The notes under the pieces are model-generated. The model had not been told where the DNA came from. It was given only the letters and a program-made list of their open reading frames with translations, and did no database searches. A stretch of DNA of 64,000 nucleotides from Nocardiopsis sp. N85 (GTDB lineage Bacteria; Actinomycetota; Actinomycetes; Streptosporangiales; Streptosporangiaceae): positions 89,434 to 153,433 of the forward strand of contig NZ_JARBUT010000016.1 of NCBI RefSeq assembly GCF_028882275.1, given 5' to 3'. This document shows positions 11,750 through 19,452 of the stretch, in pieces (positions within the stretch are counted from its first letter, which is position 1; each line of letters opens with the position of its first letter). Made by a program: the position numbers and the translations under genes.

Positions 11750-11794
11750 ATCTTGATATCAAGTTATCCCACTTGTATCTCGATATCAAGTTAT
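11750..11794. promoter_or_regulatory. Two tandem operator-like palindromes (CTTGATATCAAG type)
   Basis: Two near-identical boxes occur 27 bp apart. CTTGATATCAAG at 11752-11763 is a perfect 12-bp palindrome; CTCGATATCAAG at 11779-11790 has one change. Both continue with TTATC on the right. They form an AT-rich island in very GC-rich DNA. The shape suits a MarR- or PadR-type dimer, but no such gene flanks them. The nearest promoter they could control is acnA, about 300 bp away on the minus strand. Confidence 0.6.
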
Positions 11795-11830
11795 CGGGAG
11801 GGCCCCGGCCCCCCGTCGGCGGCCCCCCGT

Positions 11831-12775
11831 TCAGTCCAACTGCGGCGCCACCCGGTCCGCCACCAGTTCCAGGTGCTCCAGATCGGCCATGTCGAGCAGT
11901 TGCAGGTACATCCGCTCCGCGCCGAGTTCACCGAACCGGCCGATCTTCTCCACCACCTCGTCGGGCGTCCCGGCCAGACCGTTCAGTCGCAGCTCGTCCA
12001 CCTCGCGGCCGATGCGCTCGGCCCGCCGGGCGATCTCCGCCTCGTCGCGCCCCACGCACAGCACCTGCGCCGCCGAGTAGACCATCGGCTTCGTCCGCCC
12101 GAGGTCCACGACGGCCTTCCGCGTCCGCCCGAAGGCGGCCCCGGTGTCGGCCACCGAGCAGAACGGCACGTTGTACTCGTCGGCGAACACGGCCGCCAGG
12201 CGGGGCGTGCGGCGCGGACCGGTACCGCCGATGACCACCGGCGGACCGGGGGTCTGCCACGGCTTGGGCAACGCGGGCCCCTCCGCCAGGCGATAGTGCC
12301 CGCCCTCGTAACGAAAGGTCTCCCCGACCGGTGTGGACCACAGGCCGGTGATGATGTCCAGCTGCTCCTCATAGCGGTCGAAACGCTCCCGTGCGGTCCG
12401 GGGGAACGGGATGCCGTAGACGGCGTGCTCCTCCTCGAACCACCCCGCGCCGAACCCGAACTCCACCCGGCCGCCGCTCATCCGGTCCACCTGGGCCACC
12501 GCGATCGCCAACGGCCCCGGGTGGCGGAAGGTCGCCGCCGTCATCAGCGTGCCCAACCGGACGCGCGAGGTCTCCCGGGCCAGACCCGCCAGTGTGATCC
12601 ACGCGTCCGTCGGTCCGGGCAGGCCGCCGGAGCGATCGCCCATGCGCAGATAATGGTCCGAGCGGAAAAGAGCCTCGAATCCGGCCTCCTCGGTCGCGCG
12701 GGCGACCGCGAGCTGGTCCTCGTAGGTGGCCCCCTGCTGGGGCTCAAGGAAGATCCTCAGGCGCATAAGGCCCAT
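11831..12775 (-). CDS. LLM-class (luciferase-like) F420-dependent oxidoreductase
   Basis: A 314-residue bacterial-luciferase-fold enzyme. Typical segments are EEAGFEALFRSDHYL near the N-terminus, RVRLGTLMTAATFRHP, the GRVEFGFGAGWFEEEHAVYG signature at about residue 105, and PPVVIGGTGPRRTPRLAA. Enzymes of this pattern in actinobacteria usually use F420H2; FMN use cannot be excluded. The ATG at 12775 (beginning MGLMRLRIF) follows GGGAG; the ATG at 12766 is the alternative. It is divergent from the ECF sigma gene at 12878. Substrate unknown. Confidence 0.85.
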   Translation of the reverse strand: MGLMRLRIFLEPQQGATYEDQLAVARATEEAGFEALFRSDHYLRMGDRSGGLPGPTDAWITLAGLARETSRVRLGTLMTAATFRHPGPLAIAVAQVDRMSGGRVEFGFGAGWFEEEHAVYGIPFPRTARERFDRYEEQLDIITGLWSTPVGETFRYEGGHYRLAEGPALPKPWQTPGPPVVIGGTGPRRTPRLAAVFADEYNVPFCSVADTGAAFGRTRKAVVDLGRTKPMVYSAAQVLCVGRDEAEIARRAERIGREVDELRLNGLAGTPDEVVEKIGRFGELGAERMYLQLLDMADLEHLELVADRVAPQLD

Positions 12776-12877
12776 TTTCTCCCACCGCGGAGGACGATCG
12801 CCCCTCGCCGCGCGGGTAGCGTCGAAAAGGCCCCCTTCCCGTGAACCGACCACCGAGCGACGAGCGATAACCCGACC

Positions 12878-13468
12878 GTGAAGCTGCTTCGACGCGCACG
12901 CCGCCGCGTACCCTCCTACGGCCCCGACAGCGCCGACCCGGTGTTGTTGACCGCCATCGCCGCGGGCGAGGCGGAGGCCCTGGAGATCCTGCACCGACGA
13001 CACGCCCCCTGGTTGCGGGCCCGTCTGAACTACCGGTGCTCGGATCCCGACCAGGTCGACGCGGCGCTCCAGGAGACCTTCCTGGCCGTGTGGAAGAGCG
13101 CCGCCTCCTTCACCCCCAGACCGGGGGACACCGACGCCGGCGCCTGGTTGTGGACCATCGCCATCCGCCAGCTCATCTCCCAGTTGCGCAAACGGGCCAA
13201 TCGATGGATCGGCGAACTGGAGACCGAACCCTACGAGACCATCGGGGACGCCTCCGCGGAGGACACGGTGCTGCTCAACATCGAGCACGGACCGTTGGGC
13301 GCGGCGCTGCACTCCCTGTCCCCCGAACTGCGGGCCGCCATCCAGGCGACCATCCTGGACGGTCTCACCGTGAGAGAGGCCGCACAGATACTCCAGATCC
13401 CCGAAGGCACCGTCAAGACACGGGTGATGCGCGCCAAGGCGCGTCTACGGGAGGCATTGACGTCATGA
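12878..13468 (+). CDS. ECF-family RNA polymerase sigma factor
   Basis: A 196-residue sigma-70 family protein with region 2 (RRHAPWLRARLNYRCSDPDQ, ETFLAVWKS) and region 4 (SPELRAAIQATILDG, VREAAQILQIPEGTVKTRVM). It lacks regions 1 and 3, as ECF factors do. It starts at GTG 12878. Its stop overlaps the ATG of the zinc-motif anti-sigma gene (ATGA), so the sigma factor and its antagonist are made together. It probably directs its own four-gene operon, but no certain ECF promoter could be identified upstream. Confidence 0.9.
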   Translation: MKLLRRARRRVPSYGPDSADPVLLTAIAAGEAEALEILHRRHAPWLRARLNYRCSDPDQVDAALQETFLAVWKSAASFTPRPGDTDAGAWLWTIAIRQLISQLRKRANRWIGELETEPYETIGDASAEDTVLLNIEHGPLGAALHSLSPELRAAIQATILDGLTVREAAQILQIPEGTVKTRVMRAKARLREALTS

Positions 13469-14268
13469 GCGGTTGGCACTTGACCCCGGCCCAGGCACAC
13501 GACTACGCGGCCCGAAGAACCGACGAGATCACCGCGATGTCGGTGGAGGCCCATCTGATGCACTGCCCACCCTGCCGTTCCATGCTGCCCGCCGACGAGG
13601 AGTGGCTGGCCGACGGTTGGGCCTCGCTCCGCGACGTCGTCGACCGCCCCCGTCGGGGCGTGGTGGAGACGCTGCTGTCGCACACCGGACTGCGCGCGGA
13701 GACCGCCAAGCTGCTCGCCGCGACGCCGCGCCTGTACCAGGCCTGGCTCGGCTCCACCGTGGTGGTGCTGATCGCGGCGCTGGCCGCCGCGCACACCCTG
13801 CCGCGCGGCTCCCTGATGTTCGTCTTCCTCGCACCGGTGGTGCCCCTGGTCGGGGTGGCCCTGGCCTACGGGCGGGGGATCGACCCCGCGCACACCCTGG
13901 CCTCCGTCACGCCCATGGCCGGCCAGCGCCTGCTCTTCCTGCGCACCTGCGCGGTCCTGGTACCGGCGCTGCTGCTGTGCACCGGGGCGGGGCTGCTGCT
14001 GCCCCACACCGTCACCGCCTGGGACGCGATCTTCTGGTTGCTGCCGGCTCTGACCCTGGTCTCCGGTTCCCTCCTGCTCGGCCGGATGATGCACCTGAGC
14101 GTGGCCTCCGGGGTCGTGGGCGGACTGTGGGTGCTGGGCCTGATCCTGGTCTCCCTGTCCGGACAGGGGGTCCCCCTCGGGGTGTTCGCCCCGCAGGCGC
14201 AGATGTGGTGGGGCGTGCTCCTGGCCACCCTGGTCGGCGCGCTCGTGTTCAGGGTGAGGGTCGCGTGA
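13465..14268 (+). CDS. Membrane anti-sigma factor with zinc-finger (ZAS/HC2-like) N-terminus
   Basis: A 267-residue protein. The N-terminal cytoplasmic segment has the anti-sigma zinc motif H30-x3-C34-x2-C37 (HLMHCPPC), followed by about six hydrophobic segments from residue 90 to the C-terminus. The position directly after the ECF gene with a 4-bp overlap, plus the zinc motif, support a membrane-bound anti-sigma factor that may release the sigma factor on envelope stress. The long polytopic C-terminus is unusual, since many ZAS anti-sigma factors have one TM segment. It may couple physically to the ABC proteins encoded next. Confidence 0.82.
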   Translation: MSGWHLTPAQAHDYAARRTDEITAMSVEAHLMHCPPCRSMLPADEEWLADGWASLRDVVDRPRRGVVETLLSHTGLRAETAKLLAATPRLYQAWLGSTVVVLIAALAAAHTLPRGSLMFVFLAPVVPLVGVALAYGRGIDPAHTLASVTPMAGQRLLFLRTCAVLVPALLLCTGAGLLLPHTVTAWDAIFWLLPALTLVSGSLLLGRMMHLSVASGVVGGLWVLGLILVSLSGQGVPLGVFAPQAQMWWGVLLATLVGALVFRVRVA

Positions 14269-15149
14269 GCCTCACCCTCACCGGGCCCGTGCGCCTGCGC
14301 GGGGTGACCCGCCGCTACGGCACCCGGGCCGCCCTGGACGGGGTGGACCTGGACCTGGGTCCGGGGGTGACCGGTCTGCTGGGCCGCAACGGCGCGGGCA
14401 AGACGACCCTCATGCGTTGCCTGGCCACCGACCTGGACCCCACCTCCGGTGAGTTGCGGCTGCTCGGCCGCGACCCGGGCAGGACGACCGAACGCACCGA
14501 GATCCGACGCAGGCTCGGCTACCTGCCGCAGAACCCCGACTTCTACCCGCACTTCACCGCGTTCGCGCTGCTCGACTACATGGCCGTGCTCAAGGAGTTG
14601 GGCGGGCGCCGGGCCCGACACGACGAGGTGCGCCGGGTGCTGCGCCAGGTGGGGCTGTACGACCGGCGGCACAGCCGGGTGCGCCGACTGTCGGGGGGCA
14701 TGCGACAGCGCCTGGCCCTGGCCTCGGCCCTGATGGGCGACCCCGACCTGTTGCTGCTGGACGAGCCGACGGTGGGGCTGGACCCCGAGCAGCGCATCCG
14801 GTTCCGCAACCTGGTCTCGCACCTGGCCACGCGCAGCACCGTGGTCCTGTCCACCCACCAGATCGAGGACGTGGCCGCGCTGTGCGGGCACATCGTGTGT
14901 CTGGACGGGGGGCGCGTCGTCTTCGACGGCGCCCCGGGCGACCTGGTCGACCGCGCGCGGGGGCACGTGTGGGAGGGCACCGGGGATCCGGGGATCGGCC
15001 TCACCTCCTGGCGGCTGCCCGACGGGCGCCACCGGGTCCTGACCCCGGAGACGGCGGGTGCGCCCGGACCGTCCTTCACCGCGGTGGAACCCACACTGGA
15101 GGACGCCTACCTGCTGCTGATCGGCGTCTCGGGGACGGAGGGGCGGTGA
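14265..15149 (+). CDS. ABC transporter ATP-binding protein
   Basis: A 294-residue ATPase. Walker A is GRNGAGKTT, the signature motif is LSGGMRQRLALA, Walker B is LLLLDEPTVGLD, and the switch His lies in STHQ. The C-terminal extension of about 70 residues is typical of exporters of the CcmA/NatA/DrrA type. The GTG start overlaps the upstream stop (GTGA), and its own stop overlaps the permease start in the same way, so all four genes are translationally coupled. It energises the permease encoded downstream. The substrate is unknown; control by the ECF/anti-sigma pair suggests an envelope-stress or antimicrobial role. Confidence 0.92.
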   Translation: MSLTLTGPVRLRGVTRRYGTRAALDGVDLDLGPGVTGLLGRNGAGKTTLMRCLATDLDPTSGELRLLGRDPGRTTERTEIRRRLGYLPQNPDFYPHFTAFALLDYMAVLKELGGRRARHDEVRRVLRQVGLYDRRHSRVRRLSGGMRQRLALASALMGDPDLLLLDEPTVGLDPEQRIRFRNLVSHLATRSTVVLSTHQIEDVAALCGHIVCLDGGRVVFDGAPGDLVDRARGHVWEGTGDPGIGLTSWRLPDGRHRVLTPETAGAPGPSFTAVEPTLEDAYLLLIGVSGTEGR

Positions 15150-16702
15150 GGCGCACCGTCATCTTCGCCCGGCTGACCCTGTTCAACACACTGCGGCTGG
15201 TGCGCGGGCCGTTCCTGCTCCCCGGAGCCCTGCTGACCGCCCTCTACGTCTGGGTGGTGTCCAACGAGTTCTCCTCCTCCGTCGAGGAGTGGTACAGCAT
15301 CCTGTCCCTCATCGGCCTGCTCTTGGGAGCCGTCGGGTTCGCCGCCGTGACCCCCTCGGCCGTGCGCGAGGCACGTTATCCGGGCACCTCCACGACCCCG
15401 TTGGAGCGCACCGGCCGAACCCTGTCGGTGGCGCTGGCCGCGCTCCCGCCCCTCTGGCTCCTCCTGGGCGCGATCGCCCTCTTCATGTACACGGACGACC
15501 CCGGGGGTCCGGTGGGGATCGTCAGTCCCTTCGCGCTGCCGGTGCCCTTCCTGATGGTGGCGGCCGGTCCGCTGGCGTCCCTCCTCCTGTCCGTGTGGAC
15601 CCGGTCGTACCTGCCGCTGATCATCGTCGCCCTGTGCCTGCCCGTGTACCTGGTCTACAACGGCTTCCTGCTGTCGGAGCGGTTCAACAACGCGGTGTCG
15701 CGGGCGACGACGGCCGCCCAGCAGGTCATCAGCCCCTTTCAGAACCCCTCCGTGTCCCTGGCCGAACCGACCCTGTTCTCGCTGGTCTACACGCTCCTGA
15801 TGACGGGCATGCTGACGGCCCTGGTCGTGGGCGCCCGTCGGCGGGGCCGGGTCCTGGTCACGTCCACGGTGACGGCGGTGGTGCTGGGGGCCGGCGCGTT
15901 CGGGGTGACCGTCCAGGGGAACCGGGCGAACCCCTGGGACCGGTCGTACGCCGACGACGAGGTCTACGGGGTCGACGGGCCCGCCCCCTGCCTGGAACTG
16001 GACGGGCTGACCTACTGCCCGCTGCCCGGTTACGAGCCCTGGGCCGAGAACTGGCACTCCACCCTCTCCGAGGTCCTGGGGGAGCTTCCGGCCTCCGCCC
16101 GGGAGGGGGCGCCGCTGGTGTGGCAGGACGCCCTCTACTACGACCGCTCCCTTCCCGAGACGGACCGGCCGGTATTGGTCCTCTACGACGACCTCGACCC
16201 CGACTGGGCCTACTGGCAGGGGTACGTGTTCCTGGACTTCCTGCGCAAGGCCCTGGGGATGGCGATATCGGACACCGGTCCCTACGGGGATTCCTTCTGC
16301 CGGTCCAACGGTCAGGCACGGACCCCGGTGATCGCCTGGGTGGTGGACACCGTCACCTCCCGGCACGGCCTCGAAGGGCTGGACCGGGCCGACTCCCTGG
16401 CGGGCGTCCTGAGCGAGCTGACCGCCTCGCCCATCGACCTGGAGGTGGCACGGGCCCTCACCGAACGGCCGCACGACGAGGTGTCGGCGGTGGTGCACGG
16501 GCACTGGGACCGGATCGCCTCGGGGGAGATGAGCACCCCGGAACTGGCCCGGGAGCTGGAGATCCCCATCACCGACGCGAGCACGGAACCGGCCCCGGGG
16601 AAGTCGTGGGACGCCGTCTTCCCCGAACTGGAGAAGGGCGTTTACCAGGCGTGGGACGTGGATTCACCCCCGTGCGCCCCCTCCCACCGGACGCCCGCCT
16701 GA
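15146..16702 (+). CDS. ABC transporter permease with large extracytoplasmic C-terminal domain
   Basis: A 518-residue membrane protein, last gene of the ECF operon. About six hydrophobic segments fill residues 15-265, for example PFLLPGALLTALYVWVV and PLIIVALCLPVYLVYNGFLL. The last is followed by some 240 residues of soluble sequence with few cysteines (APCLELDGLTYCPLPG, DSFC). No HExxH protease motif was seen in the tail. The GTG start overlaps the ATPase stop. The tail may sense or bind the substrate outside the membrane. A hairpin terminator follows 3 bp after the stop. Confidence 0.75.
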   Translation: MRRTVIFARLTLFNTLRLVRGPFLLPGALLTALYVWVVSNEFSSSVEEWYSILSLIGLLLGAVGFAAVTPSAVREARYPGTSTTPLERTGRTLSVALAALPPLWLLLGAIALFMYTDDPGGPVGIVSPFALPVPFLMVAAGPLASLLLSVWTRSYLPLIIVALCLPVYLVYNGFLLSERFNNAVSRATTAAQQVISPFQNPSVSLAEPTLFSLVYTLLMTGMLTALVVGARRRGRVLVTSTVTAVVLGAGAFGVTVQGNRANPWDRSYADDEVYGVDGPAPCLELDGLTYCPLPGYEPWAENWHSTLSEVLGELPASAREGAPLVWQDALYYDRSLPETDRPVLVLYDDLDPDWAYWQGYVFLDFLRKALGMAISDTGPYGDSFCRSNGQARTPVIAWVVDTVTSRHGLEGLDRADSLAGVLSELTASPIDLEVARALTERPHDEVSAVVHGHWDRIASGEMSTPELARELEIPITDASTEPAPGKSWDAVFPELEKGVYQAWDVDSPPCAPSHRTPA

Positions 16703-16704
16703 CC

Positions 16705-16726
16705 CGCGCCGACACGGCTCGGCGCG
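16705..16726 (+). terminator. Hairpin after the ECF/ABC operon
   Basis: CGCGCCGA and TCGGCGCG form an 8-bp stem with a 6-nt loop immediately after the permease stop codon. There is no U-tract, as is common in actinobacteria. Confidence 0.55.
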
Positions 16727-16833
16727 CCGGCGCGGACTTTCCCGTCGCTTTGCCGGACGGTCCTTAGACTCGCGATCATCCGTCACATTCCCGGCGCCGT
16801 GCCGCGTCGGGCCTTCCGCGAGGTGGACAACCG

Positions 16834-17868
16834 TTGAGTCTTCGCCGTACCGTCGCCTGCGCGACCGCCCTGGGCGTCGTCGCGGCTCCGGTGTCGATCG
16901 CGCCCGCCCTGGCCGCCCCGGCGTTCCCGGCGACGGCGAGCGGCACCCTCGTGGGTCTGTCCGTCGCGCCGGGTGAGGGCGGCGTCGAAGGGCTCTGGGG
17001 CACCATCTACGTCAGCTCCGAGGTCGGCGGGGAACGGCTGACGGCCGACACCGGGAACGACCCCGGCGGCCTCCTCGGACCGGTGTCGGTGGTGGGGCCC
17101 ACCCAGGTGTCGGTCAACACCACGGCGACGGGGGAGGGACGCGCGGAGGCGGTCGCCGAACTCGGTGGGCTCACCCTGGCGCTGCCCGGGGCCGACGTGC
17201 CCGCCGTCGAGGTCGGGCCGCTGTACAACTCCCTCACCTGTGACTTCTCCGGTGACCTCACGTGGGAGACCGGCCCGGAGGACGAACGGACCGTCACCGT
17301 GTTCGGCACCACCGTCTCCCCGTCGGACACCGGGGAGACCACCGACGTCACGCTGCCCGACGGACGCACCGCCGAGGTCACGGTGACCGACCGGGTGCCC
17401 GACGGGGACGACACCGGGGAGGGGCGGATCCACACCGCCGTCGTGGCCACCGTCGACGAGACCGAGCTGTTCGACCTCACGATGGCCGCCGTGGCCGTGG
17501 AGTGCCCCACCGGCGGAACCGGTGAACGGGACGCCCCCGAGACCGATGGGCCGGCCGAGGAACGGGACGACGACGCCCGGGAGCCGTCGGAGGAGGGCAC
17601 CGAACCTCCGGCGGACGAGACGGACGGAGGCGTTGACGGGGGCACCGACGGTGCCGACGGGACGCCCGAGGGCGCGGAGAAGTCCTCACCGCCCCCCGCG
17701 CCCGCCGCCGACGACGGCGAAGGCTCCGAAGCAGGGCCCTCGGGCCTGCCCATCACCGGGGCCGCGCTGGCCGCGCTGGTCACGGCGGGGGTCCTGGCCC
17801 TGGGCGGCGGCGGTCTGGTCCTCTACCTGGCCCGCCGCCGTACCCACCACCCCACGGACGAGGGTTAG
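16834..17868 (+). CDS. Sortase-anchored (LPXTG-type) secreted surface protein
   Basis: A 344-residue protein read from TTG at 16834 with an AGGTGG ribosome site; no better in-frame start is near. Residues 1-27 are a signal peptide ending ALAAPA. Residues about 35-230 are a Thr/Gly-rich beta-type domain with two Cys (LTCDFSG and VECPTG) that could form a disulfide. Then comes an Asp/Glu/Gly/Pro-rich stalk, the sortase motif LPITG, a TM segment (AALVTAGVLALGGGGLVLYL) and an RRR tail. All parts of a cell-wall sorting signal are present. No sortase gene is in the window. A TAGACT at 16765-16770 could be its -10. Ligand or role unknown. Confidence 0.8.
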   Translation: MSLRRTVACATALGVVAAPVSIAPALAAPAFPATASGTLVGLSVAPGEGGVEGLWGTIYVSSEVGGERLTADTGNDPGGLLGPVSVVGPTQVSVNTTATGEGRAEAVAELGGLTLALPGADVPAVEVGPLYNSLTCDFSGDLTWETGPEDERTVTVFGTTVSPSDTGETTDVTLPDGRTAEVTVTDRVPDGDDTGEGRIHTAVVATVDETELFDLTMAAVAVECPTGGTGERDAPETDGPAEERDDDAREPSEEGTEPPADETDGGVDGGTDGADGTPEGAEKSSPPPAPAADDGEGSEAGPSGLPITGAALAALVTAGVLALGGGGLVLYLARRRTHHPTDEG

Positions 17869-18302
17869 ACCGCAGAACCGAACCCGGCGACGAAGCGCTC
17901 TTGGCGGCGGGTCTCGACGGCGTGCGGGGAGTAGTTCTCCCGCACGTAGGCGACGGCCTCCTGCGGGGGGACCCCGTCGAGGACGGCCAGGCAGGACAGG
18001 GCGGTGCCGGTGCGCCCCCGACCGCCCAGACAGGCGAACTCCACGCGTTCGTCGGCGGCGCGTTCCAAGGCCGCCGTCAGCTCGCGGGACAGGGACTCGG
18101 GGTCGGCGGGGAGGCGGAAGTCGGGCCAGCGCACCCAGCGTCCCTCCCAGGGGACCGAGGGCGGGGCGTGACCCAGCAGGTACAGGCCCAGGTCGGGGGT
18201 CGGACCCTCGGGGAGGGGACGGGCCAGCGGCCGTCCCCGGACCAGCCGCCCCGAGGGCAGGCGCAGGACGCCGGGAGCGTCGGGGTTCCATGTGTCGGTC
18301 AT
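17865..18302 (-). CDS. Protein-tyrosine-phosphatase-like protein
   Basis: A 145-residue protein with a CX5R phosphatase loop: CLGGRGRTGT, where the catalytic Cys and Arg are both present, and a preceding Asp-containing WPDFRLP segment that could hold the general acid. Its size fits small dual-specificity or tyrosine phosphatases. The stop overlaps the end of the convergent LPXTG gene by 4 bp. The ATG at 18302 has no ribosome site but lies 6 nt after a TAGTCT -10 box on the minus strand, so the mRNA is probably leaderless. Whether it counters a protein kinase such as the one at 2787 is not known. Confidence 0.8.
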   Translation of the reverse strand: MTDTWNPDAPGVLRLPSGRLVRGRPLARPLPEGPTPDLGLYLLGHAPPSVPWEGRWVRWPDFRLPADPESLSRELTAALERAADERVEFACLGGRGRTGTALSCLAVLDGVPPQEAVAYVRENYSPHAVETRRQERFVAGFGSAV

Positions 18303-18308
18303 CCGGTG

Positions 18309-18314
18309 AGACTA
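18309..18314 (-). promoter_or_regulatory. -10 box TAGTCT for leaderless phosphatase mRNA
   Basis: The minus strand reads TAGTCT, six bases, then the ATG of the phosphatase gene. This spacing would place the transcription start on the A of ATG. No clear -35 is seen. Confidence 0.5.
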
Positions 18315-18375
18315 GACGCGGCCGTCGCCGCCCGGAAAGAGATCCGATGAGCGGATGTGCATTACCCTGGCTTCC

Positions 18376-18423
18376 GTGAAGAACCCGCACTGGCACGTCG
18401 TGCTGCCCCCTCCGTGCGCCTGA
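18376..18423 (+). CDS. Short leader peptide MKNPHWHVVLPPPCA upstream of the DMT exporter
   Basis: A GTG at 18376 opens 15 codons ending TGA at 18421-18423. It lies 7 nt after a TACCCT -10-like box (18363-18368), the geometry of a leaderless transcript. The peptide has Trp, two His, Cys and a Pro-Pro-Pro run; polyproline is known to slow ribosomes. The 114 nt between it and the transporter start can form nested hairpins. Together these suggest a regulatory leader peptide controlling the exporter by attenuation. The sensed signal is unknown. Confidence 0.6.
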   Translation: MKNPHWHVVLPPPCA

Positions 18424-18424
18424 C

Positions 18425-18495
18425 CGGGCGCACCGCACTCCCCCGTTCCTGAGGAGTCCCCGACCGCAGCGCGGTCGGCCATCGTCGTGCGCCCG
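18425..18495 (+). promoter_or_regulatory. Nested hairpins between leader peptide and transporter (attenuator candidate)
   Basis: CGGGCGCAC (18425-18433) is complementary to GTGCGCCCG (18487-18495), a 9-bp long-range pairing. Inside it CCGACCGC (18460-18467) pairs with GCGGTCGG (18471-18478) around a 3-nt loop. The left outer arm begins right after the leader stop codon, so a stalled ribosome would cover it and change the fold. The outer arm ends 42 bp before the transporter start. Confidence 0.55.
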
Positions 18496-18537
18496 CACCG
18501 GACGTCCCCACCGCACGATGACGGAGAGAACACGACC

Positions 18538-19452
18538 GTGTCGCACGACCTTTCTTCGACGACCCCCGCCCCGACCCTGCTCCGGGGCCCCCTGCCGATC
18601 CTCGCCGCGGCCGTCCTGTGGGGCACCACCGGCACCGCCGCCTCCCTGGGCCCCGCCCAGGCCCCCGCCGCGGCGGTGGGCGCCACCGGACTCGTCCTGG
18701 GCGGGTTCCTGCTGTTCCTGACCGGCCGGGGCTCCTGGTCGCTCATCACCCGGAGCGACCGGGCCACCCGGCGCTTGCTCGCCGCGGGCGCCGTGGCCGT
18801 GGCCGGGTATCCGCTGACCTTCTATCCGGCCGCGGCCGAGGCCGGGGTGGCCGTCGCCACCGTGATCACCCTGGGCTCCTCGCCGGTCTTCTCCGGGCTG
18901 TTGGCCTGGTGGGCGGACCGCAGGCGGCCCGACGTCCGCTGGGCCGTGGCGACCGCGGCGGCGGTGATCGGCTGCGCGGTACTGGTCCTGGGGTCGGAGG
19001 GCGGTGCCGACCCGGTGCGCCCGCTCGGTGTGCTGGCCGCGTTGACCGCGGGGTTCTCCTACTCCGCCTACGCGCTCATCGCCGAACGCCTCATCCGGGG
19101 CGGACACGGGTCCTCCCCGGTGATGGGCGCCCTGTTCCTGGGCGGCGGCCTGGTGGCCCTGCCGATCGTCCTCGCCCTGGGCACGGGCTGGTTGGCCACC
19201 GCGAGCGGGGCGGCGGTCGCCCTGTACCTGGCGGTGTTCACCGTGTTCTGCGCCTACCGGCTGTTCGGTCGGGGGCTGCGGCACACCCCGGCGGTGGTGG
19301 CCACCACGCTGACCCTCGCCGAACCGGCGGTCGCCGCGCTGCTGGGCGTGCTGGTGCTGCACGAGCGCCTGGCGACGGTGTCGTGGATCGGACTGGGCGT
19401 GCTCGTGCTGGGCCTGGCCGTGCTGCGCACGCCGTCGCCGCGCCGGCACTGA
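18538..19452 (+). CDS. DMT-superfamily (EamA/RhaT-type) exporter
   Basis: A 304-residue integral membrane protein with ten hydrophobic segments in two EamA repeats. The first repeat has PILAAAVLWGTTGTAASL, the second has GVLAALTAGFSYSAYALIAE. A late ALLGVLVLHERL segment, typical of EamA proteins, is present. The GTG at 18538 is chosen for the upstream GGAGAG. Family members export amino acids, cysteine-pathway metabolites or drugs. The leader peptide and folded leader upstream suggest translation-dependent control. Its last 215 bp overlap, in antisense, the extended end of the DUF427 gene. Confidence 0.88.
   Translation: MSHDLSSTTPAPTLLRGPLPILAAAVLWGTTGTAASLGPAQAPAAAVGATGLVLGGFLLFLTGRGSWSLITRSDRATRRLLAAGAVAVAGYPLTFYPAAAEAGVAVATVITLGSSPVFSGLLAWWADRRRPDVRWAVATAAAVIGCAVLVLGSEGGADPVRPLGVLAALTAGFSYSAYALIAERLIRGGHGSSPVMGALFLGGGLVALPIVLALGTGWLATASGAAVALYLAVFTVFCAYRLFGRGLRHTPAVVATTLTLAEPAVAALLGVLVLHERLATVSWIGLGVLVLGLAVLRTPSPRRH

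Larger units (their letters stand above)
11459..11830. other. 372-bp intergenic region upstream of acnA
   Basis: No convincing gene. It is the promoter region of acnA (minus strand) plus the 3' flank of the oxidoreductase gene. It contains an 8-bp inverted repeat at 11687-11706 and two tandem palindromes at 11750-11794, listed separately. No clear -35/-10 pair for acnA could be fixed by eye. Confidence 0.6.
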
